Source: Fodinibius halophilus
GTDB taxonomy: Bacteria; Bacteroidota; Rhodothermia; Balneolales; Balneolaceae
Assembly: GCF_011059105.1 (NCBI RefSeq)
Contig: NZ_JAALLS010000005.1
Span: 87,938 to 151,937 of the forward strand
DNA length: 64,000 nt
Direction of reading: 5' to 3'
A model generated the notes under the pieces. That model searched no databases. It was not told the DNA's origin and was given only the letters and a program-made list of their open reading frames with translations. The position numbers were made by a program, and so were the translations under genes. Of this stretch, positions 17,717 through 27,000 are shown piece after piece. The number at the start of each line of letters is the position of its first letter. Position 1 is the stretch's first letter.

Positions 17717-18262
17717 TTAAAAGAGATCTTTATTTGCAATTTCTTTGAACCTCGGCTGATGCTGATCCTTCTCAGAAATCACAGGGTCATCAACCTGCCA
17801 ATCGATATCGAGCTCAGGATCAGCCCAATAAAGGCCACGTTCTCCATCAGGAAAATAATAGTCGCTACACTTATAATAAACGAGTGCGTCTTCAGATAAT
17901 ACTGAAAATCCGTGAGCAAAACCCTTGGGGATAAAAAGCTGATTTTTAGCCTCACTGGAAAGCTCTGTGGCCGTGTACTCCCCAAAAGTATCAGAATCGC
18001 GCCGTAAATCAACGGCTACATCCAGGATTCTTCCTTGCATCACCATGATAAGCTTATCCTGCTGCTGTTCAATCTGGTAATGCAATCCCCGAACCGTACC
18101 CTGCTGAGATTTCGAAAGGTTATCCTGTACAAAATTTAGCTCTAATCCATGGGCTTTTAACAGTTCCTCGCGATAGGTTTCAAGAAAAAAACCTCGTTCA
18201 TCCCGGTACACCTCAGGTTGCAAAAGCAGTACATCTGGGATCTTAGTTGCCGTAATCTTCAT
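17717..18262 (-). CDS. rfbC: dTDP-4-dehydrorhamnose 3,5-epimerase
   Basis: 181 residues, cupin-type RmlC. Typical features are VYRDERGFFLETYREE near the start, FVQDNLSKSQQGTVRGLHYQ with the catalytic His, VAVDLRRDSDTFGEY, LFIPKGFAHGFSVLSEDA and the tyrosine-bearing YYKCSDYYFP. Third step of dTDP-rhamnose synthesis. Sits between rfbD (44 bp upstream) and rfbB (0 bp). Confidence 0.96.
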   Translation of the reverse strand: MKITATKIPDVLLLQPEVYRDERGFFLETYREELLKAHGLELNFVQDNLSKSQQGTVRGLHYQIEQQQDKLIMVMQGRILDVAVDLRRDSDTFGEYTATELSSEAKNQLFIPKGFAHGFSVLSEDALVYYKCSDYYFPDGERGLYWADPELDIDWQVDDPVISEKDQHQPRFKEIANKDLF

Positions 18263-18306
18263 TCAATAATGCTTAGAATTGTTTAGTACTCTAGTTAATG
18301 TATCAC

Positions 18307-19182
18307 CTATTTCACATCAAGCTGTTTCAGCAGCGAAGTAAGCCCCTCTTTCCAGTCTACCGGCTCCGATCCAAGTTCGTCTGCCAATTTTTGAGTATTC
18401 AGCTTTGAAAAAGAAGGACGCTCAGCTTCGGTAGCAAATACCGATGAGTCAACTGCCTCCAGGGTAATATCGATCTCGCTTAAGGTAAAAATTGTTTGGG
18501 CGAATTCGTACCAATTTATCAAACCCTTGGAACAGAGATGATAGGTACCTTTGGTATCCTTTTTCAAAAGAGCCAAACTTTTTTTTACGACCTCTTCCGT
18601 AAAGGTCGGGCTCCCCCACTGATCATCCACAACTTGTAGGCTGTCGCGTTCCTCCGCCAGTTTAAGCATCGTCTTCACAAAATTGCTCCCAAACTGTCCG
18701 CACAGCCAGGACACGCGAATAATCAGGTGATTTGCGGTAGTATTTCGAATAGCCTGCTCCCCCTCCCACTTTGTCTTGCCATACCAGTTTATGGGATCTG
18801 CGGGATGGTCCTCCGGATATCCCCGTGGACACTCCTGCTTATCAAGCTGAGAGCCCGGAAATACATAATCTGTAGAATAATGCACCAGTTTAAATTCCAA
18901 CTGCTGGCTTAATTCCGCCAAATACAGCACAGCTTCCACATTAATTTTTTGAGCTTGTTTTCGATGTTTCTCAGCCCCATCAACATCGGTGTAGGCGGCA
19001 CAATTGACTACCACATCCGGCTTTTGTTTCCTAAGCTCATCCGATACCTCCCGGTAGTGTGTAATATCAAGTTGAGAAGAAGTATAGCTTAATAGTTCGA
19101 TATCATCAGTTTCATTCTGTGCTAAAAAGCTTTGCCACTCTTTGCCCAGCTGCCCGGTAGCTCCCAACAATAATAATTTCAT
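18307..19182 (-). CDS. rfbD: dTDP-4-dehydrorhamnose reductase
   Basis: 291 residues, SDR-type RmlD. GATGQLGKEW nucleotide motif, VVNCAAYTDVDGAE, VHYSTDYVFPG and catalytic WYGKTKWEGE, then RVSWLCGQFGSNFVKTML. Reduces dTDP-4-keto-L-rhamnose with NAD(P)H, the last step of the pathway. Its start overlaps the rfbA stop by 4 bp, so translation is coupled. Confidence 0.95.
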   Translation of the reverse strand: MKLLLLGATGQLGKEWQSFLAQNETDDIELLSYTSSQLDITHYREVSDELRKQKPDVVVNCAAYTDVDGAEKHRKQAQKINVEAVLYLAELSQQLEFKLVHYSTDYVFPGSQLDKQECPRGYPEDHPADPINWYGKTKWEGEQAIRNTTANHLIIRVSWLCGQFGSNFVKTMLKLAEERDSLQVVDDQWGSPTFTEEVVKKSLALLKKDTKGTYHLCSKGLINWYEFAQTIFTLSEIDITLEAVDSSVFATEAERPSFSKLNTQKLADELGSEPVDWKEGLTSLLKQLDVK

Positions 19183-19889
19183 GCTGTACTACTGCTTACA
19201 AGTTTATTAGCTCTCTTATATGACTTCGGCGTGCCGGCATCAGTCCACCAACCCTCCATTACAGAAAAGCGCATTTTATCTTCCTGGATATAATGATTAT
19301 TGACATCGGTAATCTCCAGCTCTCCCCTGTCGGAAGGCTCCAAGGTGCGAATATAGTCAAAAACTTGAGCATCATACATATACATCCCGGTCACTGCTAA
19401 ATTGCTCTTCGGCTGGTCCGGTTTTTCTTCGATGCCAATAATTTTATCTCCATCTACTTCAGCGACCCCAAACCGCTCTGGGTCTTCTACTTCTTTTAAC
19501 AAGATCTGTGCCCCTTGCCCCGGATAAGAATTCACTGCTTCTTCCAGCGAAGTTTGAAAAATATTATCCCCTAAAATAACCGTCATACTGTCATCTCCTA
19601 CAAAGTTTTCAGCCAACCCTAAAGCCTGGGCAATACCGCCTGCCTCATCTTGCACCTTATAGGTAAAACGACAACCAAAATCTTTGCCAGACCCCAAGAG
19701 GGTTACCACATCTCCCATGTGTTCGGTACCGGTAACAATCAGGATTTCATCAATCCCGACCCCCGTTAACTTTTCGATAGGGTAGTATATCATCGGCTTA
19801 TTACCAATCGGTAATAAGTGTTTATTAGTAACCTTTGTGAGTGGATATAAACGGGAACCCGTGCCGCCAGCCAGTATAATGCCTTTCAT
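19179..19889 (-). CDS. rfbA: Glucose-1-phosphate thymidylyltransferase, short form
   Basis: 236 residues. Nucleotidyltransferase signature GGTGSRLYPLTKVTNKHLLP, then KPMIYYPIEKL, VILGDNIFQ with the metal-binding Asp, GIEEKPDQPKSNLAVTG and a C-terminal WWTDAGTPKSYKRAN. Makes dTDP-glucose from glucose-1-phosphate and dTTP. It is about 55 residues shorter than the enterobacterial enzyme and lacks its C-terminal regulatory helices, as in the short RmlA group. First gene of the rfb operon; the promoter should lie in the 247-bp gap shared with the divergent giant surface protein. Confidence 0.93.
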   Translation of the reverse strand: MKGIILAGGTGSRLYPLTKVTNKHLLPIGNKPMIYYPIEKLTGVGIDEILIVTGTEHMGDVVTLLGSGKDFGCRFTYKVQDEAGGIAQALGLAENFVGDDSMTVILGDNIFQTSLEEAVNSYPGQGAQILLKEVEDPERFGVAEVDGDKIIGIEEKPDQPKSNLAVTGMYMYDAQVFDYIRTLEPSDRGELEITDVNNHYIQEDKMRFSVMEGWWTDAGTPKSYKRANKLVSSSTA

Positions 19890-20136
19890 TAAAGTATACC
19901 TAAGTTCATTAAGTTTTATTTAAATGTTCCGATAAGATGAATACTAATGATATTATTACCGTTTTAAAAAGTAGATTGACAAATTATTATTGAGATTTCT
20001 TAACAAAACCGCTGCTCAAAAACTCCAACAAGAGCTATACTCACATTTAATGCCCCATCTAACAATGGGCCCATATATCCGGAGCAACTACAGGTTTTGC
20101 AAAATCTTCTAAGAGATTATTAAATACCAACAAGAT

Positions 20137-23100
20137 ATGATCCATTCACTAAAAGACCGAAATATATTCCTTGTGGTCTTTATTGGAGGATTGCTCTGTC
20201 TTTTTTCGACCCAAACATTTGCCCAAAGCAAAACATGGGTTGGAACAACTGATGCCGATTGGCATAACCCTAATAACTGGAGCCCTTCCGGTGTACCATC
20301 CAGTAGTGCATCTGTGACTATTGAGCCCAATGGCGGAAATCCCTTTCCGGTTATCTCAAATTCTGATGTAACTGTAGCCGACATCCAAATATCGAACTAC
20401 AGCGGAGGGCAGCTTACCGTTAACAATAATCAAACACTTACCATCACGAACGGCCTTGAAATAATATCCGGGGGAACTCTTTTTATTGAAAGCGGCGGCA
20501 CGGTGCATCTAAGCGGCGGGGCCTTTTCAATGGATTACAGTAATACTCTGATCGATATCTCTACCGGTAGTTTTATCAGTGATGTTGATGTTACTATTAA
20601 AGGTAACGGCCTTAATGCAGGATCAGGAACTGTAACCTTTAATGGCAATTTTAATCTGCCAACCAGCAAAGTATTTAACACCGAAACAGCTGATGTCACT
20701 ATAGCAGGTGTTTCAGAAATAAACGGTACCTATAACGGAGATGACGGGGACACCGTTTTTGATAATGATGTAGAGGTACGAAGCGGTGGAGTTATTAACC
20801 TCGATACCGGTACCATTACCTTTAACGGGCAGGGCTATGTTCGCAGTAACGGAACCCTTAATATGGGAAGTGGCACCGTTAACGTGAATACAAACTTAAC
20901 GGCCGAAAGCAATGGTAACATCCATGTTGATGACGGAACCCTTAATGTGCAGGGAAATGCTAACTTTCAAAGCAACGGGAATTTATCAATTGATACGGGA
21001 ACTGTAAACGTAACCGGCGATGCCTCTCTTGAAAGTGGCGGAGATTTTGATCTCAACACCGGCTCGTTCAACGTAGGGGGCGATGCCTCTTTTACCAATG
21101 GAGGTACTGTTAACGCCGGTGGTTCCGATATGAACCTGGAAGGGGACATAACAGTTCAGAGTGGTGGCGACTTTAATGCTGATACCAGTACGGTTGTTTT
21201 TAGTGGCGACTCTACGCAAACCATTAATACCAACGGGAATGACCTTAACTTTTATGATGTAGTGGTCGATTCCGGTTCAACGCTACAAACCGACGGCTCT
21301 TCAGAAAATACGATTACGATTGAAAATGACTTAACCATTGAAGAAGATGGCACTTTAATCGTAAATGATGACGACAATATTGACGTACAGGGGGACTTGA
21401 ACAATAACGGTACTATTGACAGCGGCGACCCTTTTGTATACGAAATAACAACCCCCTCACTAACAGAAGTCCTGGTAGCGTACGACCAGAAAATGGATCC
21501 CACGACCTCAACCAACACTTCTAATTATTCCATCAATAAAGGGATCTCAATAACCAATGCTACCCTCAATGCGTCCGACTCTACCGTAACCTTAACAGTC
21601 ACCCCTCAACTCACTGAAAATACCGAGTATACGCTTACCATAAATGATGTAGAGTCAGCTGACGGTGAAAAAATATCGCAGGACCATGTAAAACGTTTTA
21701 CGGTCCTTATTGATATAACATATTACAGCAGAACAACCGGCCAATGGGATGCCCCCAACTCATGGTCTACCGACAGCCATACCGGACCGGCAGCCTCCAG
21801 CATACCCAATGCCCAGAACGGAGAAAAAGCAATTATTGGAAATAACCATACCATTACGCTGGGTTCTACGCAGGATATCAGTAACCTGGAGCAACTGGTG
21901 ATAAACAGCACCGGCAATTTTCATATTGCCAGTGGCGATACCCTTATCACGAAGAATTTTGTGGTCGAGGGGGATGGCACCTTTGCACTCCAAAACGGGG
22001 GAACCTTACAAATAGGTGCCTCCGACGGTATTACTGCAGTTGGAAATAATAAAGGCAATATTCAAACCGGTACCCGACAATTTAATAATGCCGCAAATTA
22101 TATTTATGACGGCAACAGTTTACAGCACACCGGGTCCGGGCTACCCCAAAATATTAATGATCTTCGTATCAATAACAGTTCAGGAGTGATCGCCACCGGA
22201 AATATTCAAACCAATGGCACCCTCTACCTGGAAAATGGTACACTTACCATTCCATCGGGACAAGGTATAATTGCAAACACCAAATCGATACAGAGTGGCA
22301 ATTTAAAATTCACCCGTATTCTTTCGGGATCTCGAGGCTGGCGTATGCTTAGCTCACCAGTGGCAACCAATTATAATAACTTATTGGACGGCCTCATCAC
22401 TCAAGGATATAATGGAGCACATTATGATGCTTCTACCGCCCCTTATGATACTTTGCAACCTAATGTATTGTACTATGATGAAACCCATCAGGGGACCGAT
22501 AACCAGCGGTGGCGAGTCCCCAGCTCGGCCTCAACTTCGGTACCCTCAGGCTTGGGGCATAACGTATACCTTTTTGGGGATGTCTTTGGGGATAGTCGTT
22601 ACAATGATACCCTCCCGGATACGATCTCTGTTGTTGGACAAGAAAATGAAGGAACCGGAAATAAAGTGAACCTCAATATCACACACACGGCCGCTGCAGA
22701 TACCGGATGGAACTTGGTCGGAAATCCTTATGGGGCCTCTATAGACTGGGACAACAGTAGCGGATGGACGAAAACCAACGTGGATCAAACCATCTATGTA
22801 TGGGATGCCAACTCCAGCTCATATAAAACCTGGAATGGTACAACCGGAAGCCTGGGAAATGGGCTCATCCCTCCTTTTCAGGCTTTTTGGATAAAAGCCA
22901 ATGCTGATAATCCCGAACTTACCGTCACCCAGGATGCTAAAACTTTCGGGGGCAATTTTGTAGGCAAAGTGCCCGGTAGCGCTCCCCCCACTATAGAAAT
23001 TGCATTGCAGCGCAATGGCACTAAAAACAGTATCCATTTCAGCTTTCACGAAAATGCACGAGTTGGAAAAGATCAGCTAGACGGATACTATCTGCAACCG

Positions 23101-23778
23101 CCCCCTGAAATTGGAACCTATTCAAAACTTTTCTCCATTGGTCGTAATCATAAGCAATTTTCAATCAATGCCTTGCCACTCAATTTTGGGGTCCCAATCG
23201 AAATTCCAATCAGTGCTGCTGTTTTCAAAAAAGGTCAAAAGGTTTCAAAAACAGTATCACTGAATATCGCCGAGGTTAAAGAATTACCCTATAGTTGGTC
23301 TGTCACCCTAATTGATCGTAAAACTGGCAAAGAGATCCCCCCTCAAAAAGGATTTACATATCAATTTCGCACCCCGGGTGCTCCTGCAAAGGCTAATACA
23401 GCAGATGAACAGATCCTCGAAAAAGAGTATCACATAATAGGCGAATCGGACCCCGCCAAAGCCCGATTTGCACTTCGTATCGACCCGGGCACAGCTGCTT
23501 CAGGACTCCCCAAGAAAATTGATCTCAAGCAAAACTACCCTAATCCCTTTAACCCGGAAACAACCATTCGGTTCACCCTGCCTATCCAAAATAAAGCTAC
23601 GCTGGAAATCTATGATATCCTGGGTCGTAAAGTAGCTACTATCTTCAATGACAAATCATTCCAGGCCGGTTTACATAGTATCAATTGGGATGCTTCAAAA
23701 GTCGCAAGTGGCACATATATTTACAGACTAATAGTAGAGGACCGAGTCATCACTAAAAAAATGACTCTCATCAAATAA
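20137..23778 (+). CDS. T9SS cargo: 1213-residue surface protein with beta-helix repeats
   Basis: Signal peptide about 1-29 (ends QTFAQ). An NW...VP opening (WHNPNNWSPSGVP) leads into a long strand-repeat region (about 60-430) with about 20-residue units such as GTVNVTGDASLESGGDFDL, which looks like a right-handed beta-helix. A SbsA-like Ig domain follows (about 439-528, TEVLVAYDQKMDPTTS), then a second NW-type segment. From about residue 722 it shares a module with the next two genes (GWRMLSSPVATNYNNLLDG, WNLVGNPYGASIDW, PPFQAFWIKAN). It ends in a type A sorting domain (about 1126-1213: QNYPNPFNPETTIRFTLP, YDILGRKVATI, VASGTYIYRL, KKMTLIK). Predicted to cross the outer membrane by T9SS and be surface-anchored; probable adhesin or matrix protein, exact ligand unknown. 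Confidence 0.9.
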   Translation: MIHSLKDRNIFLVVFIGGLLCLFSTQTFAQSKTWVGTTDADWHNPNNWSPSGVPSSSASVTIEPNGGNPFPVISNSDVTVADIQISNYSGGQLTVNNNQTLTITNGLEIISGGTLFIESGGTVHLSGGAFSMDYSNTLIDISTGSFISDVDVTIKGNGLNAGSGTVTFNGNFNLPTSKVFNTETADVTIAGVSEINGTYNGDDGDTVFDNDVEVRSGGVINLDTGTITFNGQGYVRSNGTLNMGSGTVNVNTNLTAESNGNIHVDDGTLNVQGNANFQSNGNLSIDTGTVNVTGDASLESGGDFDLNTGSFNVGGDASFTNGGTVNAGGSDMNLEGDITVQSGGDFNADTSTVVFSGDSTQTINTNGNDLNFYDVVVDSGSTLQTDGSSENTITIENDLTIEEDGTLIVNDDDNIDVQGDLNNNGTIDSGDPFVYEITTPSLTEVLVAYDQKMDPTTSTNTSNYSINKGISITNATLNASDSTVTLTVTPQLTENTEYTLTINDVESADGEKISQDHVKRFTVLIDITYYSRTTGQWDAPNSWSTDSHTGPAASSIPNAQNGEKAIIGNNHTITLGSTQDISNLEQLVINSTGNFHIASGDTLITKNFVVEGDGTFALQNGGTLQIGASDGITAVGNNKGNIQTGTRQFNNAANYIYDGNSLQHTGSGLPQNINDLRINNSSGVIATGNIQTNGTLYLENGTLTIPSGQGIIANTKSIQSGNLKFTRILSGSRGWRMLSSPVATNYNNLLDGLITQGYNGAHYDASTAPYDTLQPNVLYYDETHQGTDNQRWRVPSSASTSVPSGLGHNVYLFGDVFGDSRYNDTLPDTISVVGQENEGTGNKVNLNITHTAAADTGWNLVGNPYGASIDWDNSSGWTKTNVDQTIYVWDANSSSYKTWNGTTGSLGNGLIPPFQAFWIKANADNPELTVTQDAKTFGGNFVGKVPGSAPPTIEIALQRNGTKNSIHFSFHENARVGKDQLDGYYLQPPPEIGTYSKLFSIGRNHKQFSINALPLNFGVPIEIPISAAVFKKGQKVSKTVSLNIAEVKELPYSWSVTLIDRKTGKEIPPQKGFTYQFRTPGAPAKANTADEQILEKEYHIIGESDPAKARFALRIDPGTAASGLPKKIDLKQNYPNPFNPETTIRFTLPIQNKATLEIYDILGRKVATIFNDKSFQAGLHSINWDASKVASGTYIYRLIVEDRVITKKMTLIK

Positions 23779-23937
23779 TAGACGGTCTCACGCAACTATT
23801 ATTTGAAATCTATCCAATCTAATAGAGTTTTTATTACGTAACTTTAATGAGAGTCAATGGGCCACTAACCCCAGCGCAGGCAATCTGTTAGTGTCTATTT
23901 GACAAAAATTTGGAAGCCATACCCAAATGCAGGCTGT

Positions 23938-23963
23938 ATTCAATTAAAAAATTTTAATTGAAT
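23938..23963. promoter_or_regulatory. Perfect AT-rich palindrome upstream of the second giant gene
   Basis: Arms ATTCAATTAAAA and TTTTAATTGAAT (12 bp each, 2-base centre) lie about 100 bp before the TTG start at 24065. It could be an operator or a weak terminator. There is no direct evidence for either. Confidence 0.35.
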
Positions 23964-24054
23964 AGTAAAGCTTTTACATTACTGGTGTATAATAGTGCTA
24001 AAGGGTTACTAAATAATTACTTCCAGACGGCTTAATAAGAAGAAAGGTATTTGT

Positions 24055-24067
24055 AGGAAAGCCATTG
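24055..24067 (+). promoter_or_regulatory. Ribosome binding site supporting a TTG start
   Basis: AGGAAA (24055-24060) stands four bases before TTG at 24065. The next in-frame ATG (24098) would cut the positively charged start off the signal peptide, so the TTG is preferred. Confidence 0.55.
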
Positions 24068-27000
24068 AAAAAAAAAGGTTACATATTATGTATAACTATG
24101 GGTATCCTATTTTTGGGATTTTCTCCATTAAGGGCTCAGACTGCTGATGTCATTAAAGCATCAGGGGCTACCGAACTCTCAATTGATTCGGTTGCCACTC
24201 AAGGATTCACATCTATTGACGGACCCACAATTCGTGAAACGGTTTCCGGTCAACTGGCCGCGGGAGGAACTATTGCCTTAACTCTACCCGACGGTTTTGT
24301 ATGGAACACTGGTTTAACCGGTAGTGACATAACTATCACTATTGAACCAACCGGAGCAGCCAATACGAAACTTCAGGTAGGTTTCACCTCCATCACCTCT
24401 TCGGCTGCAACATTTACCGTCGATCGCCAAAGCACCACTAATGGAAATGGTCAAGGCCCCGGCCGGGTAGAAATACAGGGTCTGCAACTACGACCAGACA
24501 CCTTGGCTGTACCTTTTGAAAAACAGATTACTAATACCGGGTCTACCGGTCCCGATAAAAACTACGGTAATCTTAGTACAGCGGTTGGAGCTATTTCTCA
24601 GGTCAGTGTAGAAACTGCTTCTGATGGCAGCGGGCAAGTAGTCCCAAGCCAAGATATACTGGCCGGTGATTCATTTACTGTATATGCTATCGGTCGAGAT
24701 GTGGGAGATAATTTCGTAGAAAACGTTAGTCTTGCAAATACCAGTGACTGGTCATTGGTTGGTGGTAACGGGAATATTCCCCAAACAGCCATCACCTCAT
24801 CAAATGACCGTAAAAGTGCCACTTTTTCTTCTCAAACAACCGGTACCACCAAAATAAAAGCTGTATACAGCGAAGTTACCAATGTCACTTCTGATCTCAT
24901 TACTATGCTCCCTCGACCTACTGATGCCGTTACCATCAATACTCAACCCTCTGGCACTGCCACTGCCGGCTCTGCGTTCAGTACCGCTCCAGTCATATAT
25001 TTGCGCGACCAGTTCGGAAACAAAGTAACCACTGACAACAGTACACAGGTTACCGCAAGCATCGCTTCGGGTAATGGAACGCTATCCGGTACGCTCACGC
25101 GAACAGTTTCCGCTGGAGAAATTACGTTTACCGGACTGTCTGCTAATATTGCTAATACCATCACCTTGCAGTTTTCAAGTAGCGGGATAACATCTGCTAC
25201 TTCTAACGCTATCGTTATTGAACCGGCAGCCGCATCCAACCTAACATACATTCAACAACCCACCAATACGGCTGAAAATAAAACCATTGATCCTCCGGTA
25301 GAGGTACAGCTATTAGATTCCTTTGGAAATAAAGTTCCACAAAGCGGAGTATCAGTAACTATCGGAAGCGAACCCTATTGGCACAACAGCACACTTTCAA
25401 CCACCACAGATGGCAGTGGTATTGCTACTTTTAATGACCTAAACGTTGCCAATAAAACGGCTCCTGATACCGTACAACTTACAACCGATTTTTCCAACTC
25501 TTCGCCTGTTAGCAGTGACCCATTCACGATAATCAGTAAAAATGCCTTAGCCAAGTATAGCATTAAAACCACCTCCGATACCGATATCGGCACCCAACAA
25601 GCCGGAACGCCCTTTACCGTCAGGATTACAGCTCTTAACGGAAATGATAATCCCTTTACCTTTTCGGCGGATAGCACGCTTACCATTACTGCCGATAATA
25701 CGTTGGAAGGCGACAGTTCTAATGTCACTATTTTAAATGGAAATAGCAGTATAGATACAACCCTGACATTTACTTCCACAGGAAGTACCCGTCTTTATGC
25801 TGATTCGAGTGAAACTATTTTTGGACGCAGTAACACCTTCAACGTTACTCCATCCGATTCAATTGATACAAATACAACCATTGTATCAGCAGATCCAGGC
25901 CAAATCACCGCTGACGGCAGTAGTAACGCTACCATCACCGTACAGATAAAAGATGAATTTGGAAACAATCTTGTAAGCGGCGGCGATACCGTTCAGTTGA
26001 CAACTGATGCCGGCACCTTTAATGGCGGTGTACAAACAATCACAGCAAATGATAATGGTGATGGGACCTATAGCGCCGTTCTAACCGCTCCTACCACTGC
26101 CGGCACCACTGCTAATATAAATGCCACTGTAAATGGCCGATCAATTTCTGACCAAGCGGCTGTATCATTCGAAGCGGGAGAAATAACCGGATTTTCGTTT
26201 CAACTACCTCAAAATAGTGGTAGTCCTGCGACACAAACAGCAGGTGTCCCTTTTGATATTGATGTCAATGCCATCGATGCCAACGGTAACACTGTACCGG
26301 ATTTCAATGGTTCGGTTACCTTTACCACTAACTCCAGCCTTACTACAGGTGGGACAGCCACTTTTTCAAACGGTCAGTTACTAAACCATTCGTTGACCCT
26401 TACAAAAGCTGATTCTAATGTTACAATTACGGCAACAGCTGATAACCTATATAACATTACAGGCACAAGTGCGAGCTTTATAATTCAGCCGAACAGTCCG
26501 GATGCTTCTAAATCCACATTGGTAGCTACGCCAAATGTTCTGCAAAATGATAACTCTTTTGAAACGGTCATTGCTGTTATACTCAATGACACCTACAATA
26601 ATCGGGTTTACCAACAGCAAACGGTATCTCTAAATCTTACTCAGCTTGAAGAAAACAACAGCAGTTCTCCCGATGGAGTCGCAGAAGCTTCCCTGGCGAA
26701 TGGGTCTAACATTCCTTTTAATAATTCAAAAGCGGTATATAGAGATACGCTTACGGCTACCACAACTATTGAAATTGTAGAAATTACGGGCGCCTTTGGT
26801 AACTCCCCTTCTACAACTATTGCCCAAACAGATACTGTTGATATTGTAGTCCCTAATACCTGGACGGCTGGCGCCGGGGGGCCCAGTGGCAATCGCACTG
26901 ATTGGACCAACCCTGAAAATTGGTCCCAAAACCAGGTCCCTGACAGTACCGACTTTGTTATTATACCAAACATCAGTGACCTACCTATACTAGATTTAAA

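Noticed and set aside
20770..21200. Possible CRISPR-like or tandem DNA repeat
   Set aside because: The periodicity is in the protein (beta-helix units), units vary in DNA sequence, there are no constant spacers, and the frame stays open.
23762..23856. Inverted repeat TGACTCTCAT...ATGAGAGTCA spanning the end of the first giant gene
   Set aside because: The 75-base spacer is long and there is no T-run, so I cannot separate it from chance or call it a terminator.
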